A DNA stretch of 64,000 bases from Tateyamaria sp947503385 (GCF_051195235.1 NZ_JBNFZM010000009.1:1-64000), one strand, 5' to 3'. Shown: positions 30,596-39,605, counted from the stretch's first letter. Notes: generated from the letters alone by a model not told the origin. Made by a program: numbers and translations.

Positions 30596-30733
30596 CTAAA
30601 TCGCCGTCGGAACGCGACGTGCATCGGTATCCGGGCCAAAGGCAATGCCCATCGCGGTTGAGCCAGACACCAAAGCACCGTCCAATCGCACCGGGATGAT
30701 CAGGTTGAGGATCATTACAGCGATCAGCAACAC
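30596..30733 (-). CDS. Possible 45-residue membrane peptide
   Basis: A short frame with a GTG start and AAAGGA just upstream encodes VLLIAVMILNLIIPVRLDGA and ends with DTDARRVPTAI. The first 14 residues could form a short membrane helix. It faces away from the quinone oxidoreductase gene. No homologue is recognised, and it could be chance. Confidence 0.25.
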   Translation of the reverse strand: MLLIAVMILNLIIPVRLDGALVSGSTAMGIAFGPDTDARRVPTAI

Positions 30734-30787
30734 GGGTTCCTTTTGCGGCGGAGTTACAGGTACGGTGCCGAAAAAGGAGCGGATCAT

Positions 30788-31777
30788 ATGACATCGACAA
30801 TGCGCGCAGTGGAAATCAACGCCCCGGGCGGGCCAGAGGTGTTGCAACCGGTGGACCGTCCGCGTCCTGTGGCAGGGCATGGGCAGGTGGTGATCGCGGT
30901 TGCGTGGGCCGGGGTGAACCGTCCCGATGCGCTTCAGCGCGCGGGATTGTACAATCCGCCGCCCACCGCAAGTGATCTGCCGGGGCTCGAAGCCTCGGGG
31001 CATATTGTCGAGGTGGGGCAGGGCGTCAGTGGTTGGGCGGTTGGCGATGCTGTGTGCGCGCTGCTGCCGGGCGGTGGATATGCGGAATATGTGGCAACCC
31101 CGGCGGCGCATTGTCTGCCCGTGCCAGCGGGCATGGGGCTACGCGAGGCCGCTTGCCTGCCTGAGACGTACTTTACCGTGTGGTCCAACGTGTTCAGCCG
31201 TGGCGGGTTGCAGGGCGGCGAGCGGTTTTTGGTGCATGGTGGGTCATCCGGGATCGGGACCACTGCGATTCAGTTGGCGCAGCATTTCGGTGCGCGTGTT
31301 TTTGCGACCGCCGGGTCCGAAGACAAATGTGCCGCCTGTCGCGATTTGGGGTCGGAAATGGCTCTGAACTATCGCGACGAGGATTTCGTGTCGGTGATGA
31401 AAGAGCAGGGCGGCGCGGACCTGATCCTGTGCATGGTCGGGGGGCCTTACATCGCCCGCAACCTGTCGGCCCTCGCGGATGATGGACGGCTGGTCCAGAT
31501 CGCGTTTCTGCAGGGGCCAAAGGCAGAGGTGAACTTTGCCCAGTTGATGACCCGCCGACTGACGATGACAGGCAGTACCCTGCGGCCGCAAAGCGATCTG
31601 GCCAAGGCCCGTATCGCTCAGGACCTGCGCGAGGCCGTGTGGCCTTTGTTGGATACGGGGCGCATCGCGCCCGTGATGGATTCGGAGTTTGCGCTGGCCG
31701 AAGCTGCCGCCGCGCACGCCCGCATGGAAAGCTCCGGCCATATCGGCAAAATCGTCCTCAAAGTGGCGGGTGGCTGA
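30788..31777 (+). CDS. NAD(P)H:quinone oxidoreductase (PIG3/QOR type)
   Basis: A 329-residue zinc-free medium-chain dehydrogenase. It has the GroES-like N-terminal domain (VNRPDALQRAGLYNPPP near residue 41), the nucleotide-binding GERFLVHGGSSGIGTTAIQLA near residue 145, and the C-terminal VNFAQLMTRRLTMTGSTLRP typical of the TP53I3/PIG3 branch. It reduces quinones with NADPH. AAGGAG precedes the start. Confidence 0.92.
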   Translation: MTSTMRAVEINAPGGPEVLQPVDRPRPVAGHGQVVIAVAWAGVNRPDALQRAGLYNPPPTASDLPGLEASGHIVEVGQGVSGWAVGDAVCALLPGGGYAEYVATPAAHCLPVPAGMGLREAACLPETYFTVWSNVFSRGGLQGGERFLVHGGSSGIGTTAIQLAQHFGARVFATAGSEDKCAACRDLGSEMALNYRDEDFVSVMKEQGGADLILCMVGGPYIARNLSALADDGRLVQIAFLQGPKAEVNFAQLMTRRLTMTGSTLRPQSDLAKARIAQDLREAVWPLLDTGRIAPVMDSEFALAEAAAAHARMESSGHIGKIVLKVAGG

Positions 31778-31822
31778 CGCAATTTCAACGGCAGGACCGG
31801 GGGCCAGCCCCCGGACCCTCGT

Positions 31823-31994
31823 GGTATTTTCGGTCAGAAGAAACGGTTTGTTAAGGTTAATGCGGTGATCTGTACCAACGGTACAGGCTGTGGAGCCGAT
31901 GGCCGTGTCAGGAGAAGCGAGTGCTTCCCCGGTTGCCCGCGGTGCTCACAGGATGAGTGGCGCGGGCTTTTTGTTTCTTCTGACCAAAAATACC
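31823..31994. repeat. Inverted repeat flanking a GC-rich transcript-like block
   Basis: GGTATTTTCGGTCAGAAGAA at 31823 recurs in inverted form at 31973-31994 with one mismatch in 22 bases. Inside lies a block ending in a GCCCGCG...CGCGGGC hairpin followed by five thymines (31934-31973). No open frame was supported. It may be two copies of a dispersed repeat around a small RNA, or the terminator of the preceding gene. Confidence 0.55.
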
Positions 31995-32085
31995 ACCGCC
32001 GGAGGCTCCGATAGATGCCGTGGGCGCTTGCATCAACATTTTTGCGATCATCATTTTCGGCGGCTCTTGACGTTTGACATCAGGC

Positions 32086-32121
32086 GATACAGATATGTCT
32101 CATGCGAGACACATCTGTATC
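32086..32121. promoter_or_regulatory. 36-base palindromic operator over the TetR start codon
   Basis: The arms GATACAGATATGTCTC and GAGACACATCTGTATC flank ATGC. They are complementary except at one position. The ATG of the TetR gene lies exactly in the centre, and a TTGACG lies about 20 bases upstream. A repressor bound here would block its own promoter or first codons. Confidence 0.7.
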
Positions 32122-32650
32122 ATCAAAAGTATCCATCCTGAACGCGGCCTTTGACGTACTTGGTCAAAATCCCGGTGCGTCGCTGTCTGATGTGGCGCGT
32201 GCTGCGGGCGTGGGCCGCGCAACATTGCACCGGCACTTTGCCGGGCGCGATGATTTGATGGTGGCGCTTACCTTGCAGGCCGCAGAAGAGCTGGATGCCG
32301 CCGTCGACACTGCGGTTGCCGGGTGCACAACCTATACGGACGGGCTGCGCGTGGCGCTCAGGGCGATGCTGCCGCTGGCCTCGCGGCACATGTTTCTGGC
32401 GACGGATGCGGCTCAGACCGATCCGCGCGTCAAGGAAGCCTATGCCACGCAGACCCGCGCGCTGACGCGCGACATCGAGGCTGCGCGCGCCGAAGGAACC
32501 TTTGCCGCTGACATTCCCACCACGTGGATCGTCGAGACCTATGAAAACCTCATTTACGCCGGTTGGGCCATGGTCGTTGCGGGCGAGGCAACCCCGAACC
32601 AAGCCGCTGATCTGGCATGGCGTACGTTTACACAAGGACTGAAACCATGA
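32102..32650 (+). CDS. TetR family transcriptional regulator
   Basis: The 182-residue protein has a TetR-type N-terminal domain with the helix-turn-helix SLSDVARAAGVGRATLHRHF (residues 28-47) and a helical ligand domain. The ATG at 32102 lies inside the palindrome and has no upstream Shine-Dalgarno, so the message may be leaderless. The stop overlaps the desaturase-like gene as ATGA. It probably represses itself and the downstream enzyme. Confidence 0.88.
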   Translation: MRDTSVSSKVSILNAAFDVLGQNPGASLSDVARAAGVGRATLHRHFAGRDDLMVALTLQAAEELDAAVDTAVAGCTTYTDGLRVALRAMLPLASRHMFLATDAAQTDPRVKEAYATQTRALTRDIEAARAEGTFAADIPTTWIVETYENLIYAGWAMVVAGEATPNQAADLAWRTFTQGLKP

Positions 32651-33498
32651 CACCAGACGCATTGCAGACACTGGCCACACAGATAGACGAGGTGTTCCTT
32701 GTCATCGGGGCGGCGATCCTGCTGATTGAACTGGCAGAAGTGTTATTCAAGGGCCGTCACAAAGGTCGCAGCCTGCTTGAGATGGTGGCGAGCGCATCGA
32801 CCCAAATCCCTTATCTGGTGGTCGAAGTGTTGATCCTAACATCCGCCTATGGGGTGTTCTATATCCTTGCGGAGACGGTGGTGCCGTGGCAATTGCCGAT
32901 GACGTGGTGGGTCATTGTTTTGGCGGTGATCGCCGCTGATTTCACCTATTACTGGGAGCATAGGATCGCCCACGAAGTACGTCTGCTGTGGACGCAGCAC
33001 GCGGTGCATCATTCATCGCGCGAGTACAACATTATCACAGGTATCCGCTTTGGTCCGCTTGAAGGAGTGTGGAGCCTGATTGCACATATTCCTTTGGTAT
33101 TTTTGGGGTTTTCGCCGGACATGATCTTTTTTGGGATCATCACTGTCTTGGCCTATCAGACGTGGATCCATACGGAACTGGTGGGCAAGCTCGGGTGGTT
33201 CGACAAGGTGATGAACAGCCCCGCGAACCACCGGGTACATCATGGCTGCGACGACAAGTATATCGACCGGAACTATGGTGGGATCACCGTGATCTGGGAT
33301 CAGCTGTTCGGTACCTACCAAGCCGAGGAGGAAACGCCACGCTACGGTCTCAAGCGGGATTTCGACAGCCGCAATCCGCTTGCTGTGTGGTTCTCCGAAG
33401 TGCCGGGACTGTGGCGCGACATGCGCCGCGCGCGCAGTTGGGGTGAGGCGTGGCGTTACATGACCCGCCCGCCCGGTTGGACGCCGCACGAAAGATAG
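32647..33498 (+). CDS. Sterol desaturase/fatty acid hydroxylase family membrane protein
   Basis: A 283-residue integral membrane di-iron enzyme. The histidine boxes are HRIAH (about residue 105), HAVHH (about 118) and HRVHH (about 196), embedded among hydrophobic helices. Family members hydroxylate or desaturate lipids, sterols or carotenoids. The substrate is not deducible. It is translationally coupled to its TetR regulator. Confidence 0.9.
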   Translation: MTPDALQTLATQIDEVFLVIGAAILLIELAEVLFKGRHKGRSLLEMVASASTQIPYLVVEVLILTSAYGVFYILAETVVPWQLPMTWWVIVLAVIAADFTYYWEHRIAHEVRLLWTQHAVHHSSREYNIITGIRFGPLEGVWSLIAHIPLVFLGFSPDMIFFGIITVLAYQTWIHTELVGKLGWFDKVMNSPANHRVHHGCDDKYIDRNYGGITVIWDQLFGTYQAEEETPRYGLKRDFDSRNPLAVWFSEVPGLWRDMRRARSWGEAWRYMTRPPGWTPHER

Positions 33499-33813
33499 GA
33501 GCAACCGGATAACCGTACGCGCAACAGCGTGCGGTCATCTTGTCGCCTGTGGTACGGTACCTGATTGTGCGCACGTGAAATCATGGGCTTGGCTCATCTG
33601 ATGCCATACAAACGCGCTGTGCAAAGCCGGTCCGCACGACATTGTGCAACTCTGCCGACATAAGCACGGTCCGTGGCTTTACACATGGGTACGCTTGGCA
33701 TGTGCCCGCCGGAGATACGATTGGCATGGACCGTCTCACAGGTGAAAGTTGGTGTGGGCTGCCGCATTGGCCCACCGCTGCGCGGCGCTATCGGCCGTGC
33801 ACCTGTGGTGACA
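33499..33813. other. Intergenic region, nothing recognised
   Basis: The 315 bases between the convergent desaturase-like and sigma factor genes contain no frame with protein-like features and no clear terminator. Confidence 0.5.
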
Positions 33814-35091
33814 CTACCGATTGGAACGATGGACCAACCGGTTTGCCTTTTGGATAAGGAAATTTTGTTCCGCTTTGTTATCAGACAGGTCTGCGGCCTT
33901 CTGATAGGTGTCCCGCGCTTGGCTGATGCGACCCGCGCGTTCCAATACATCTCCCAAAGCAGCATGGAACGGTTGATAGGTCTGAATTCCGGGCTCTTTT
34001 TCCAGTTCACGCAGCATAGCCAAAGCAATATGCGGCGATTGCGCATAGGACGTTGCGACGGCCTGATTGATACGCACAACCGGTGACGGTTGGCTGGCAT
34101 AAAGCAGCGCGTAGAGTATCGAAATCTCTTGCCAGTCGGTTTGTTCCCAAGTCTCGCTTTGGGCGTGGACCCCGCTTATGGCCGCCTGAAGCTGGTAAGG
34201 CCCGATCATGTTTTTGGGCAGTGTTTCAGTGAGTATAGCAACGCCTTCGTCAATCTTTGATCGGTTCCAGCGCTTTCTGTTTTGGCTCTGAAGCGGGACG
34301 AAATCGCCGTCACGGCTTGTGCGTGTCTCCCGACGGGACTCGTGCAAGAGCATCAATGCCAACAGGCCAGCAGTCTCGGCATCTTGTGGCAAGAGGTTGG
34401 TCAACACTCTGGCGAGGCGAATGGCCTCGTCCGTCAGGTCTTGGCGGTGAATGCTGTCATGGTGGGTCGCGGAATACCCCTCGTTGAAGATCAGATAGAT
34501 TACGCTGAGGACTGCGTTTAGGCGGTCAGATAAATCTGACCGATCCGGGATTTCGTAGGGTATCGCCTGGGCTGCGATCTTGTGCTTGGCCCGGGTAATG
34601 CGCTGTTGCATAGCTTTGGAACTGTCGAGAAACGCACTGGCGATTTCATTGGTTGAGAGGCCGCCCAACGTGCGCAGCGTGAGCGCAACTTGGCTTTTTT
34701 TCTCAAGGGCGGGATGGCAGCAGGTGAATATCATCTCCAGCCTGCGGTCGGGGATCGAGTCCAGCAGCGTTTCATCCAGCGGTCGGTTTTCGAGATCGAG
34801 CAGATAGGCAATCTCGTCCTGCTTTCTTGCAAAGTTTTGGTCGCGACGCAGCCTGTCGAGCGCTTTTCTCCGGGCCACTGTGATCAGCCAACCTGCGGGC
34901 GATCTTGGCAGCCCGTTCGTTTGCCAGTGCCTCATTGCCGAGACAACCGCATCTTGCAGGCAGTCTTCGGCGAGTTGAAAGTCGTTGAGCCCCCCAACAA
35001 GCGAGGCAAGAATGCGCCCCCACTCTTCCCGGACAGTGCGTTCGATGATCTGTTCGGGCGAGAGGGAGGGCAACATTTGACGATTGGCCAA
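33814..35091 (-). CDS. ECF42-type RNA polymerase sigma factor
   Basis: The 425-residue protein has sigma regions 2 and 4 in its first 180 residues, with QLAEDCLQDAVVSAMRHW, SPAGWLITVARRKALDRLRR and LGGLSTNEIASAFLDSSKAMQQR. A long C-terminal extension with TPR-like repeats follows (DUF6596 type), far longer than ordinary ECF factors. Such ECF42 sigma factors lack anti-sigma factors and are encoded next to DGPF/YCII proteins, as here. The start appears to be TTG at 35091, with an ATG at 35076 as alternative. Confidence 0.88.
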   Translation of the reverse strand: MANRQMLPSLSPEQIIERTVREEWGRILASLVGGLNDFQLAEDCLQDAVVSAMRHWQTNGLPRSPAGWLITVARRKALDRLRRDQNFARKQDEIAYLLDLENRPLDETLLDSIPDRRLEMIFTCCHPALEKKSQVALTLRTLGGLSTNEIASAFLDSSKAMQQRITRAKHKIAAQAIPYEIPDRSDLSDRLNAVLSVIYLIFNEGYSATHHDSIHRQDLTDEAIRLARVLTNLLPQDAETAGLLALMLLHESRRETRTSRDGDFVPLQSQNRKRWNRSKIDEGVAILTETLPKNMIGPYQLQAAISGVHAQSETWEQTDWQEISILYALLYASQPSPVVRINQAVATSYAQSPHIALAMLRELEKEPGIQTYQPFHAALGDVLERAGRISQARDTYQKAADLSDNKAEQNFLIQKANRLVHRSNR

Positions 35092-35103
35092 GCCGGACCG
35101 TCC

Positions 35104-35457
35104 CTAGCTGTCCCAGACCACGACAGGCCGCACCTCGATACGTCCGTGATCGGCTGTCGGGATCATCGCGGCATATGTCACGGCTTCGGCCATGTCGGCA
35201 CAATCCAGCAGATAGTAGCCGCCAAGCTGTTCCTTTGTCTCGGCGAATGGGCCGTCTATCGTCTCGGTCTTGCCGTCACGAACCGACACGGTGGTGGCCG
35301 TTTCAACGCCCTGCAAGGCCTCCCCCGATACGAACTTGCCGTCGTCCTGCACCTTTTTGGTGAAGTCGCCATAGGCTTTCATGTAAGCGGCGAACGCTGG
35401 CGAACCCGGCTGCGGACCGCTGTTTGGAGCGGAGTAGATGAGGCATGTAAATTGCAT
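35104..35457 (-). CDS. DGPF/YCII-related domain protein, ECF42 partner
   Basis: The 117-residue protein carries the DGPF signature in KTETIDGPFAETKEQLGGYYLLD near residue 61, within a YCII-like ferredoxin fold. It lies 12 bases upstream of the ECF42 sigma factor gene. DGPF proteins are the constant partners of ECF42 factors and are required for their function in some bacteria studied. AAAGGAAC precedes the ATG. Confidence 0.9.
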   Translation of the reverse strand: MQFTCLIYSAPNSGPQPGSPAFAAYMKAYGDFTKKVQDDGKFVSGEALQGVETATTVSVRDGKTETIDGPFAETKEQLGGYYLLDCADMAEAVTYAAMIPTADHGRIEVRPVVVWDS

Positions 35458-35694
35458 GATGTGTTCCTTTCACGATCAAGAGCACGATACTCTTGTACCC
35501 GCTAGACGAACGAGAATGGCTGAGACCGACACCACTATGCAAAATTTTTTTGCCGATCCGCTTGGTTTGGTCAGAAGTCGCAAGCGCACGGACGCAAAAG
35601 CGGACAATTTTGCCCGCTTTGGCAACGGTCAAGCCGGAATAGACGCGGTTCGGGGTGTCGTCAGCCTGTTCCCGATGTCCCAGACCGACATTTC

Positions 35695-36321
35695 CTAGCG
35701 TATGGGCGTAAAAAGTGCGTTCGTCGCGCGGCAGTCGCGCACCACATCCTGACCGCACGGCACTGGGGTCAGGTCGCGGCTCAGGCAAATGCGGGCCTCT
35801 TGGATGTGGCCGTCGCGGCAGGTGATGGTCACGCCGTCCGCCTCCATGTCAGGGTTTGACTGCAAGAACGCCTCTTCCACCACGGCGGCGGGCAGGCGCA
35901 CCGCCTTGTCTAGTTTGCGAAACACAGGCGGGCGCACCACACGCCCGTAGGCTTCGCGCGACAGGGCATAGTAGGCGGACGCAGACAGGCCCGAACATAC
36001 GCCGTGTTTTTTCCATTGGTGCCACGCAAGGCCGGACGTTCCCATGATGTCCGCCATGTCACGTGTCATCGCGCGGGAAGGGGCGCGTTCGGTTGTGTTG
36101 CAGTATTCCGGGTAGCCACGGTGATATTGCGGCCAGAGCCCGTGCAGGATCCAGCCGTGATCGTGGCGGGCATCGCATTGGTCCGATCCGCGCGCGTCGC
36201 CTTCGTAGGCGCACCAGTTGGGCGACCAGCTAAGTGACAGCACGTAGTAATCAAAGACGCCCGCGCGATCTTGCGCCATGGCGGGAAGCGCCAGCATCAA
36301 CCAAAGCAAGAGTGCGCGCAT
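35695..36321 (-). CDS. Ribonuclease T2 family protein, secreted
   Basis: A 208-residue protein with a signal peptide (MRALLLWLMLALPAMA). Both catalytic boxes of RNase T2 are intact, HGLWPQY (CAS I) near residue 59 and HQWKKHGVC (CAS II) near residue 101, together with WSPNWC. These enzymes cut RNA at the envelope or outside the cell to scavenge nucleotides. AAAGGA lies well placed before the ATG at 36321. The frame opens six codons earlier. Confidence 0.94.
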   Translation of the reverse strand: MRALLLWLMLALPAMAQDRAGVFDYYVLSLSWSPNWCAYEGDARGSDQCDARHDHGWILHGLWPQYHRGYPEYCNTTERAPSRAMTRDMADIMGTSGLAWHQWKKHGVCSGLSASAYYALSREAYGRVVRPPVFRKLDKAVRLPAAVVEEAFLQSNPDMEADGVTITCRDGHIQEARICLSRDLTPVPCGQDVVRDCRATNALFTPIR

Positions 36322-36457
36322 TAGGCTTTCCTTTTTCATTCTGGCCCACTATATCGGCGCGAAGTTCCCCGACAACGGAAACCCACCCCGGCCCCAGAGA
36401 TGGATCGCCAGGGACGCCATTCAGGCGACGGGACAGATATGCGCAAAGGAGCATGAC

Positions 36458-37207
36458 ATGGCAAAACCGCTGATGGCCAAGGCCACCGCCGTCTGGCTGG
36501 TGGACAACACCACGATCAGCTTCAAGCAGATCGCTGATTTTGTGGACCTGCACGAGCTTGAGGTGCAAGGCATTGCCGATGGCGACGTCGCCGCGGGCGT
36601 CAAGGGGTTTGACCCCATTGCCAACAACCAGCTCACACAGGAAGAGATCGATGCGGCGGAAAAAGACCCGCTGCACAAGCTCAAGCTCAAGTTCAACGCG
36701 GCCGCTCAGGGCGAAGAAAAGCGTCGCGGGCCGCGCTATACACCGCTGTCCAAGCGTCAGGACCGCCCTGCCGCGATTTACTGGTTGGTGAAGTTCCACC
36801 CGGAACTGACCGATGGGCAGATTTCCAAGCTGGTGGGCACGACCAAGCCGACGATCCAGTCGATCCGGGAACGGACCCATTGGAACATCTCGAACATCCA
36901 GCCCGTCGATCCGGTCGCGCTGGGCCTGACCAAGCAGTCTGAACTGGACGCCGCCGTGCAAAAGGCCGCCGCCAAGAAAGCTGCCGATGGCGAAGTGATG
37001 AGTGATGACGAGCGTCGAAAGCTGGTCAGCACCGAACAGAGCCTCGACATGCCCGAAGAACCCAAGATCCCCACCGCGATCGAAGGGCTCGAGACATTTT
37101 CGCTGGCTGATGATGGCGATGACGACAAGATGGACGAATCCACTTTGGTCGATGCCGATAGCTTCTTTAACCTGCCCAAAGGCGGGGACGACGACGAACA
37201 GCCCTAA
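36458..37207 (+). CDS. trcR: Cell cycle transcriptional regulator TrcR (DUF1013)
   Basis: The 249-residue protein starts MAKPLMAKATAVWLVDNTTI and carries the DUF1013 region with LTDGQISKLVGTTKPTIQSI, a helix-turn-helix-like element, plus an acidic C-terminus (DDEQP). This family is confined to alphaproteobacteria and is reported as a promoter-associated cell cycle regulator. An upstream in-frame extension to 36278 is rejected because the family starts here and AAAGGAG precedes it. Confidence 0.92.
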   Translation: MAKPLMAKATAVWLVDNTTISFKQIADFVDLHELEVQGIADGDVAAGVKGFDPIANNQLTQEEIDAAEKDPLHKLKLKFNAAAQGEEKRRGPRYTPLSKRQDRPAAIYWLVKFHPELTDGQISKLVGTTKPTIQSIRERTHWNISNIQPVDPVALGLTKQSELDAAVQKAAAKKAADGEVMSDDERRKLVSTEQSLDMPEEPKIPTAIEGLETFSLADDGDDDKMDESTLVDADSFFNLPKGGDDDEQP

Positions 37208-37925
37208 GGGTCGGGCCGCAGCACTGGCGGCACACCCGCCGCCATTTGGTCGACAAAGGCCAACACTTTGAGGCCGTTTCAGTCGTTGCGACGAATTGGC
37301 CAGGCGCACGGTCGCGTGCCTGGCCGACCAACCGGGCAGCGCGGGCACCAAGATGCCTGTGGCCACTGCCGGTGACCCCACCCCATCCAGAAAAACTACG
37401 ATCAGGTCTGCCTGCTGCGCGGGCTTCTGCAACATTCGGCGGTTCGATGCGACCAACCGGGCCGATACCTCGATTGTGTGGTTGGGCCCGTCCGGCGCTG
37501 TGACGCGGCGCTGGCACGTTGGTAAAGCGACGCGTGTACCGGCCCGCAGCGGTTTGACGATGATATCATCACCTTCCGGCGGCCCGATCCGCACTACCAA
37601 GTCAAATCGTTGGGCGATCAAATCCACAAGCCGGTCGCTCAGGTCGATGGTCACATCGCAGTTCGGACAGGCGTCGAAAAACCCCGCCACGGTTGGAGCG
37701 TGCAGCGCCTGCCCACGGGTCACCGGCGCGCTGAGCCTGATCTGATCGGCAGGGATGTCGCGCAGGCCCGCAGGATGCTTCATCGCGGCGGCTGGGGGTG
37801 GCAGGCAGCAGGCCAAGGGCCTGCGCGGCACAGGCAAAACTGTCGCATTCCGCGAAAGCCACCAGAATGCGGGCATCGGCGAAGTCACTGACGATCGGGC
37901 CATTTTCGACGATGCTGCAACCCAT
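37207..37925 (-). pseudogene. Decayed LysR-family regulator
   Basis: In three frames the minus strand reads as pieces of one LysR protein. An N-terminal helix-turn-helix FAECDSFACAAQALGLLPAT is near 37870-37810. A ligand domain IRLSAPVTRGQALHAPTVAG follows, with SDRLVDLIAQRFDLVVRIG, and the end is GLKVLAFVDQMAAG near 37270-37235. Frameshifts and a deletion separate the pieces, so no full product can be made. Confidence 0.78.
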
Positions 37926-37949
37926 TTTGCATCATTTGTCCGACCCCGC

Positions 37950-38492
37950 CTGCACGGCCAAGGCGTTCGACGTGCCGGTCAACATGGGCACCAGTTGGTC
38001 CAACGGGCCGACCATGCCCGCACTCAGGGCGCTGTTCCCTATATGGATGTGATTGACCGTCCCTTCGTGAATATCTGCAAGGATCAGGTGTCGCGTGTTG
38101 CTGTTGATGCCACAGGGCAGAAAAAGCTGGTGATTTAGGGCCTCGCAACGAATGTGCGCGCCGCATTTCCTGCAATCTCGGGCTTAGGCGAAGTATACGA
38201 AACCTGTGTGGTTCTTGGTGCCTGTGCCGACTTCAATTCTGACATCACTGACGTGACGATGCAGCGGCTGAACGCGGCGGTCGCAATCGTGACGACGTGG
38301 GCGGCGGTGTTGGCCGAACTTACGGGGAGTAGCCAAGGAAACGGCAAGCATATCGGTCTGTTGCTGAGCGATCATGGAGGCACCTGTTTTGTCGCGATGA
38401 ACACGTTTCTTGGTACGGTCCGGGACGCCGAAGCGGTGGTGCAGGCGGTCGGCCTGACAGGCACGCCGCCCATTCCCTCCATCCTCGACTAA
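37950..38492 (+). pseudogene. Decayed isochorismatase-family hydrolase (YcaC-like)
   Basis: The plus strand reads AKAFDVPVNMGTSWSNGP and PALRALFP, then after a frameshift near 38043 DVIDRPFVN and VDATGQKKLVI. A TAG stop at 38136-38138 interrupts it before GLATNVRAAFPAISGLGEVY continues to LTGSSQGNGKHIGLLLSDHGG. The order matches YcaC-type cysteine hydrolases. The 5' end with the first catalytic aspartate is missing. It faces the dead LysR gene. Confidence 0.78.
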
Positions 38493-38561
38493 GGGGGCTT
38501 GTAAGGCCGCGGGGCGTGCGTAGTGTGGCGCTCGTCCCCACCCTTTTGGAGAGTTGCCGAC

Positions 38562-39605
38562 ATGTCGAACCCTTATGCCCAGGCCGCCAACGCAGGCACC
38601 ACGCCGATCCTTGCAGACCTGCGCAGCGATACGGTGACACGGCCCGACGCCGGGATGCGGGCGGCCATGGCCGAAGCCGACGTAGGTGACGATGTTTACG
38701 GCGATGATCCAACCGTCAACCGGCTGGAGGCGGTCATGGCCGAGCGGTTGGGGAAGGAGGCGGCGCTGTTCGTCAATTCCGGCACGCAAAGCAACTTTTG
38801 CGCGATGCTCAGCCATTGCGCCCGGGGTGAAGAGATCATCACCGCGCGCCCCTATCATGTCTTCAAATACGAAGCGTTGGGCGCATCGGTTCTGGGGGGC
38901 ATCGCCTTTGACGCACAGGACCCGGCCGCCGATGGTGCGCTGGACGCGGATGTGGTGACGCACACCGTCAAGGATGACGATTCGCATCACCCGATCACGC
39001 GGCTGTTGAGCCTTGAGAATACCCATAACGGCAAGGCGATCCCGCTGTCGCGCATGGCGGATGCCGTGGATGCGGGCCGGGCTGCGGGGCTGTCGCTGCA
39101 TCTGGACGGCGCCCGGTACTACAACGCGATCACGGCGCTGAACTGTGGTGAGACGGCGCTTGCGGATATGTTCGACACGGTGTCGATCTGCCTGTCAAAG
39201 GGGCTGGGTGCCCCGGTTGGCTCCGTTCTTGTCGGGCCGACGGAGTTGATCGCGCGCGCGCGCCGTTGGCGCAAGATGCTGGGCGGCGGCACACGGCAGG
39301 CAGGCCTCTTGGCGGCGGCGGGACTGTATGCGCTGGACAACAATGTGACTCGGCTCCGGGAGGACCACGCGCGGGCCGAAGCCTTGGCCGACGCGCTGCG
39401 CCCCTTTGGGGAGGTCGCACAAGCCACAAACATGATCTTTTTCACGCCGCCGGGCGGAGTGACGTCCGACCTGCCCACGCACATGGCCTCCCATGGTGTG
39501 AAGCTGAGCGGGGCCACGGGCACCACGCGTTTTGTGGTGCACAAGGATGTCACCGACGACGGGTTGCAGGCGGCAATTGACGGGTTCCAGCGCTACTGGG
39601 GCTGA
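38562..39605 (+). CDS. ltaE: Low-specificity threonine aldolase
   Basis: A 347-residue PLP enzyme of the beta-eliminating lyase/threonine aldolase family, cleaving L-threonine to glycine and acetaldehyde. Features are DLRSDTVTRP (residues 20-29), DVGDDVYGDDPTVNRLE, the THNGKAIPL loop, LHLDGARYYNA and the PLP lysine in SICLSKGLGAPVGSVL near residue 212. GGAGAG precedes the chosen ATG. It overlaps the convergent small gene by 13 bases. Confidence 0.92.
   Translation: MSNPYAQAANAGTTPILADLRSDTVTRPDAGMRAAMAEADVGDDVYGDDPTVNRLEAVMAERLGKEAALFVNSGTQSNFCAMLSHCARGEEIITARPYHVFKYEALGASVLGGIAFDAQDPAADGALDADVVTHTVKDDDSHHPITRLLSLENTHNGKAIPLSRMADAVDAGRAAGLSLHLDGARYYNAITALNCGETALADMFDTVSICLSKGLGAPVGSVLVGPTELIARARRWRKMLGGGTRQAGLLAAAGLYALDNNVTRLREDHARAEALADALRPFGEVAQATNMIFFTPPGGVTSDLPTHMASHGVKLSGATGTTRFVVHKDVTDDGLQAAIDGFQRYWG

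Noticed and set aside
35438..35698. 86-codon plus-strand frame
   Set aside because: It is antisense to the start and promoter region of the DGPF gene and resembles nothing known.
36251..37903. 550-codon minus-strand frame
   Set aside because: Most is antisense to trcR. Only its first part carries the broken LysR fragments, which are reported as a pseudogene.
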